From: Emcibacteraceae bacterium
GTDB taxonomy: Bacteria; Pseudomonadota; Alphaproteobacteria; Sphingomonadales; Emcibacteraceae
Length of the DNA: 60,510 nucleotides
Assembly: GCA_028281625.1 (NCBI GenBank)
Contig: JANQJN010000079.1
Span: 1 to 60,510, forward strand
Direction of reading: 5' to 3'
Shown: piece after piece, positions 58,099 through 60,510 of the stretch
Layout: the number at the start of each line of letters is the position of its first letter
How positions within the stretch are numbered: the first letter of the stretch is position 1
Program-made: the position numbers and the translations under genes
The notes under the pieces: model-generated
Databases searched by the model: none
What the model saw: only the letters and a program-made list of their open reading frames with translations
What the model was told of the DNA's origin: nothing

Positions 58099-58845
58099 TC
58101 AGGGCTGATTTTTGATTATTTTGAGCATTTTTTGCACCTGAATATCACCATAACCGTAAATGGGCAGCCGTGTAATAAATTCTTTGAACACCGGTGCGAA
58201 CTCGTCAGTACCAAGATCAGCAATAATTTCCCTCAGGGTATGATAGGGCAGTCCATTTTCTTCGTTTCCAGGCGCACGGTCAATATGAGCTTGAACGGCG
58301 CGAGCAATAAATGCGAATTGCACCAAGCTATTTGCAATGTTCGAGAGTGCTTCAAGGTCAGCTGCTCGATAACTCTCCCACAGTTTTGCTATTGAGTCTG
58401 GTTCGCCGATAGGTATCCGGTCTTCGTAAAATTGTTCCAACTCCTGTTGCGAACAATATCCAAACGCATATTGGTTGGGCGCTTTGGGAAGCACCAGAAA
58501 GAGATTATTCTCTCTACCTGCTTTCACCAGCACATGAACGCAGAACCAGAAGTTTACCTGGCAAAAGAGATCTTCTTCGAACCAGAGGTTAATCTCTGTG
58601 TCCTCCTGAATAGTCAAAAGTTTAGAAAGTTCTGGAACGGTTTGATCGAAATAATCTTGTCTGGAAACATTTGGGACGGTGTCATTGATATATTTTGCTC
58701 GTACTTTAAAAAAATCATCCAATGTGTCGCCGCACACATCACCGTCAATCAGGCATTCGCGCATGATGATCTGCTCACCCGATATGGACACAGGGAAAAT
58801 ATATTTAAGCGCATCACCGTTGAGTATGTGACACTGCGTAAGCAT
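58099..58845 (-). CDS. DUF1835-like protein coupled to threonine synthase
   Basis: 248 residues. The N-terminal CHILNGDAL and ECLIDGDV segments match the DUF1835 pattern, including the His-x-x-x-Gly-Asp start. The rest is alpha-helical with several Trp/Phe-rich stretches (LWFEEDLFCQVNFWF). No catalytic site is known. The ATG overlaps the thrC stop (TAATG), so it is translated from the ilvD-thrC message. Why an apparently unrelated protein is coupled to amino acid synthesis is unclear. Confidence 0.75.
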   Translation of the reverse strand: MLTQCHILNGDALKYIFPVSISGEQIIMRECLIDGDVCGDTLDDFFKVRAKYINDTVPNVSRQDYFDQTVPELSKLLTIQEDTEINLWFEEDLFCQVNFWFCVHVLVKAGRENNLFLVLPKAPNQYAFGYCSQQELEQFYEDRIPIGEPDSIAKLWESYRAADLEALSNIANSLVQFAFIARAVQAHIDRAPGNEENGLPYHTLREIIADLGTDEFAPVFKEFITRLPIYGYGDIQVQKMLKIIKNQP

Positions 58846-60104
58846 TATTTAAACCGGTTGTAATCAATGGGTTGGTTTTTATCCAGGAAGCGGTCTGTTT
58901 CCGGCATTGGATACTTAAGCCCGGTGGCGCAGTTAAAGAGTACCACTTTGTCAGATGTGTTCACTTGCCCTTGTTCCAGCGCCAATTCCCACGCGGCGTA
59001 AGTGGCTGCGCCTTCCGGGCACAGCAAGAGGCCGTCTTGCTTGGCAACACGGTCCCGGCATTCAAAAATGTGATTTTCTTTTACCGCGATGGCGGATCCG
59101 CCGCTTTCCCGCACGGCACGTAGGATCAGAAAATCCCCAACCGCGATGGGAACGCGAATGCCCCAAGCATGGGTGAAGGCTTCTTTCCAAAGCGGGGCGT
59201 GCTCTTCGCCAGCTTCAAACGCCTTTACAATTGGTGCGCATCCTTCAGCTTGTACCGAGAACATTTTAGGACGTTTTGAGCCGATCCAGCCCAGCTTTTC
59301 CAGCTCGTCAAAGGCTTTCCACATGCCGATCAGGCCGGTTCCTCCACCAGTAGGATAGAAGATAGCGTCGGGCATTTCCCAACCGAGCTGTTCAGCCAGT
59401 TCCAGTCCCATGGTTTTCTTGCCTTCTATCCTGTACGGTTCCTTCAGGGTTGAAATATCCGCCCAGCCCATTTCTTCCTTGCCATCGTAGACGATCTTGC
59501 CGCAGTCATTGATAAGGCCATTGACGGTATACGTCGTGGCGCCTTGAAGTTCAATTTCACGGATATTTACAATTGGTGTATCATCAGGGCAGAAGACAGT
59601 GGTCTTAAGACCTGCGTAACTGGCATAGGCAGCGAGCGCGGCGCCGGCGTTACCGTTGGTGGGCATGGCAAGGTGATTTTGGCCCAGTTCCTTGGCCATT
59701 GCGACAGCCAAGGCAAGTCCGCGGGCTTTGAACGATCCGGTTGGCAGGCGTCCCTCATCCTTTACAATCACATCGCAGCCACCTGGCACCGAATGGTCAA
59801 GCGGGATCAGCGGGGTCATCACTTCACCAAGGCTTACCACATTATCGCCACCGTTTACCGGCAGAAATTCGCGGTATTTCCAAAAGCCGCCAGGCCGTGC
59901 TTCAATTTCATCGCGTGTGACACTGTTTTTGATAGCATCCAGATCATATCGCACCAGAAGTGGTCTTCCGGCTTCGGAAAGGCCGTGAATTTCACCGGCT
60001 TTATAGTCATCCTTGCCGGTGATCGAACATTCAAGGTTTGTCACGTAAGATTGTTTCGCGTCATATAGCGACTTGGTGAATTCATACTCTGGTGAATGGG
60101 ACAT
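58845..60104 (-). CDS. thrC: Threonine synthase
   Basis: PLP enzyme converting O-phosphohomoserine to threonine. PLP lysine K126 (PTGSFKARG), TNGNAGAALAAYA, and the phosphate-binding GGGTGLIGM loop are typical of the longer threonine synthase type, with an N-terminal extension of about 90 residues containing CSITGKD and VRYDLD. 419 residues. Only nine bases after ilvD, so threonine and branched-chain synthesis share a transcript. Confidence 0.93.
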   Translation of the reverse strand: MSHSPEYEFTKSLYDAKQSYVTNLECSITGKDDYKAGEIHGLSEAGRPLLVRYDLDAIKNSVTRDEIEARPGGFWKYREFLPVNGGDNVVSLGEVMTPLIPLDHSVPGGCDVIVKDEGRLPTGSFKARGLALAVAMAKELGQNHLAMPTNGNAGAALAAYASYAGLKTTVFCPDDTPIVNIREIELQGATTYTVNGLINDCGKIVYDGKEEMGWADISTLKEPYRIEGKKTMGLELAEQLGWEMPDAIFYPTGGGTGLIGMWKAFDELEKLGWIGSKRPKMFSVQAEGCAPIVKAFEAGEEHAPLWKEAFTHAWGIRVPIAVGDFLILRAVRESGGSAIAVKENHIFECRDRVAKQDGLLLCPEGAATYAAWELALEQGQVNTSDKVVLFNCATGLKYPMPETDRFLDKNQPIDYNRFK

Positions 60105-60113
60105 GCAACTTCC

Positions 60114-60510
60114 TTACAGGTGATCAATGCGGCGCACTGCACCTTTATCGGCGGATGTAGCCATAAGACCGTAGGCCTTCAGCGCGCGAGAAACGACACG
60201 GGTTCTGATCTCTGTTGGCTTCCAGGCAGCGGAGCCGCGACTATTCATAAATTCGCGCCGCTTTTCAAGTTCCTCTTCGCTGACATCAACGCGGATTACG
60301 CGGTTGGGAATATCAATTTCAATAATGTCGCCATTATTAATCAGAGCGATGGCGCCACCTGATGCTGCTTCGGGGGAAACATGGCCTATCGATAGCCCAG
60401 ACGTGCCGCCCGAAAAACGACCATCAGTAATCAGCGCACAGGCTGTACCCAGCCCCATGGATTTAAGGTAAGACGTGGGATAGAGCATTTCCTGCATTCC
60501 CGGACCGCCG
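60114..60510 (-). CDS. ilvD: Dihydroxy-acid dehydratase, C-terminal part (truncated by window edge)
   Basis: Fe-S dehydratase of branched-chain amino acid synthesis. Only the last about 130 residues are in the window: [19 protein letters not shown], then [23 protein letters not shown] split over the conserved C-terminal domain, and a tail ending RIDHL. The frame runs off the window at 60510; the N-terminal part is outside. Upstream gene of ilvD-thrC-DUF1835. Confidence 0.94.
   Translation of the reverse strand, partial: GGPGMQEMLYPTSYLKSMGLGTACALITDGRFSGGTSGLSIGHVSPEAASGGAIALINNGDIIEIDIPNRVIRVDVSEEELEKRREFMNSRGSAAWKPTEIRTRVVSRALKAYGLMATSADKGAVRRIDHL

Overview
The window is a contiguous stretch of an alphaproteobacterial chromosome, most likely from a free-living, meso-diaminopimelate-type, Caulobacter-like lineage. 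The evidence is: a circularly permuted two-piece tmRNA gene; the alpha-type SspB adaptor next to it; the order ftsZ ... bamD-recN-ligA; def-fmt-truA beside dapE; and CtrA-like (TTAA-N7-TTAA) and CcrM-like (GANTC) sites in front of mraZ and ftsZ. Placement below class is a guess (Kordiimonadales/Emcibacterales-like). I see no insertion sequences, prophage, CRISPR, rRNA or tRNA genes; this is core chromosome with a few accessory islets.

Layout. 1-6 kb: 3' end of dapE with a coupled membrane protein, the reverse-strand def-fmt-truA operon, divergent rmuC, then a lytic-transglycosylase-like lipoprotein and an exported protein of unknown function. 6-11.2 kb: a reverse-strand catabolic pair, a 1200-residue fused 5-oxoprolinase and an exported metal-dependent amidohydrolase. 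11.2-13.75 kb: djlA, an EamA permease translationally coupled to a peptidoglycan amidase, and a tiny lipoprotein. 13.8-15.6 kb: three small PilZ (c-di-GMP receptor) paralogues with the RNase P RNA gene between the first and second. 15.6-33.1 kb: the division and cell wall (dcw) cluster mraZ-rsmH-ftsL-ftsI-murE-murF-mraY-ftsW-murG-murC-murB-ddl-ftsQ-ftsA-ftsZ, tightly packed with many start/stop overlaps. murD is missing from its usual slot between mraY and ftsW. 33.1-36 kb: hppD, a divergent Lrp-type regulator and a histidine-rich zinc-binding protein occupy the place where lpxC usually lies. 36-42 kb: bamD, recN, ligA, an 86-residue protein with an internal repeat, and prmA. 42.1-45.3 kb: an operon of four paralogous exported GIN-domain (DUF2807) beta-helix proteins. 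45.3-53.4 kb: uvrD, a ClC-family chloride transporter with CBS domains, a 1217-residue AsmA-like protein and a small ribbon-helix-helix protein. 53.4-57.3 kb: class I fumarase, sspB, two-piece tmRNA, thyA-folA. 57.3-60.5 kb: a SIMPL-domain protein, a DUF1835-like protein coupled to threonine synthase, and the C-terminal part of ilvD.

How it fits together. The centre is an envelope and division module. The mraZ promoter carries four 10-bp-spaced MraZ-box-like units next to a CtrA-type site, and ftsZ has its own leader with a perfect CtrA-type site and four GANTC sites in 80 bp, so division genes look cell-cycle controlled. c-di-GMP receptors lie immediately upstream. The tmRNA and its ClpX adaptor SspB are neighbours. 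The most unusual elements are the four-gene GIN operon, in which every copy keeps exactly two cysteines 20 residues apart; the PilZ trio; the murD/lpxC gaps; and the repeat-containing small protein after ligA. All family names rest on motif recognition by eye; no database search was run.
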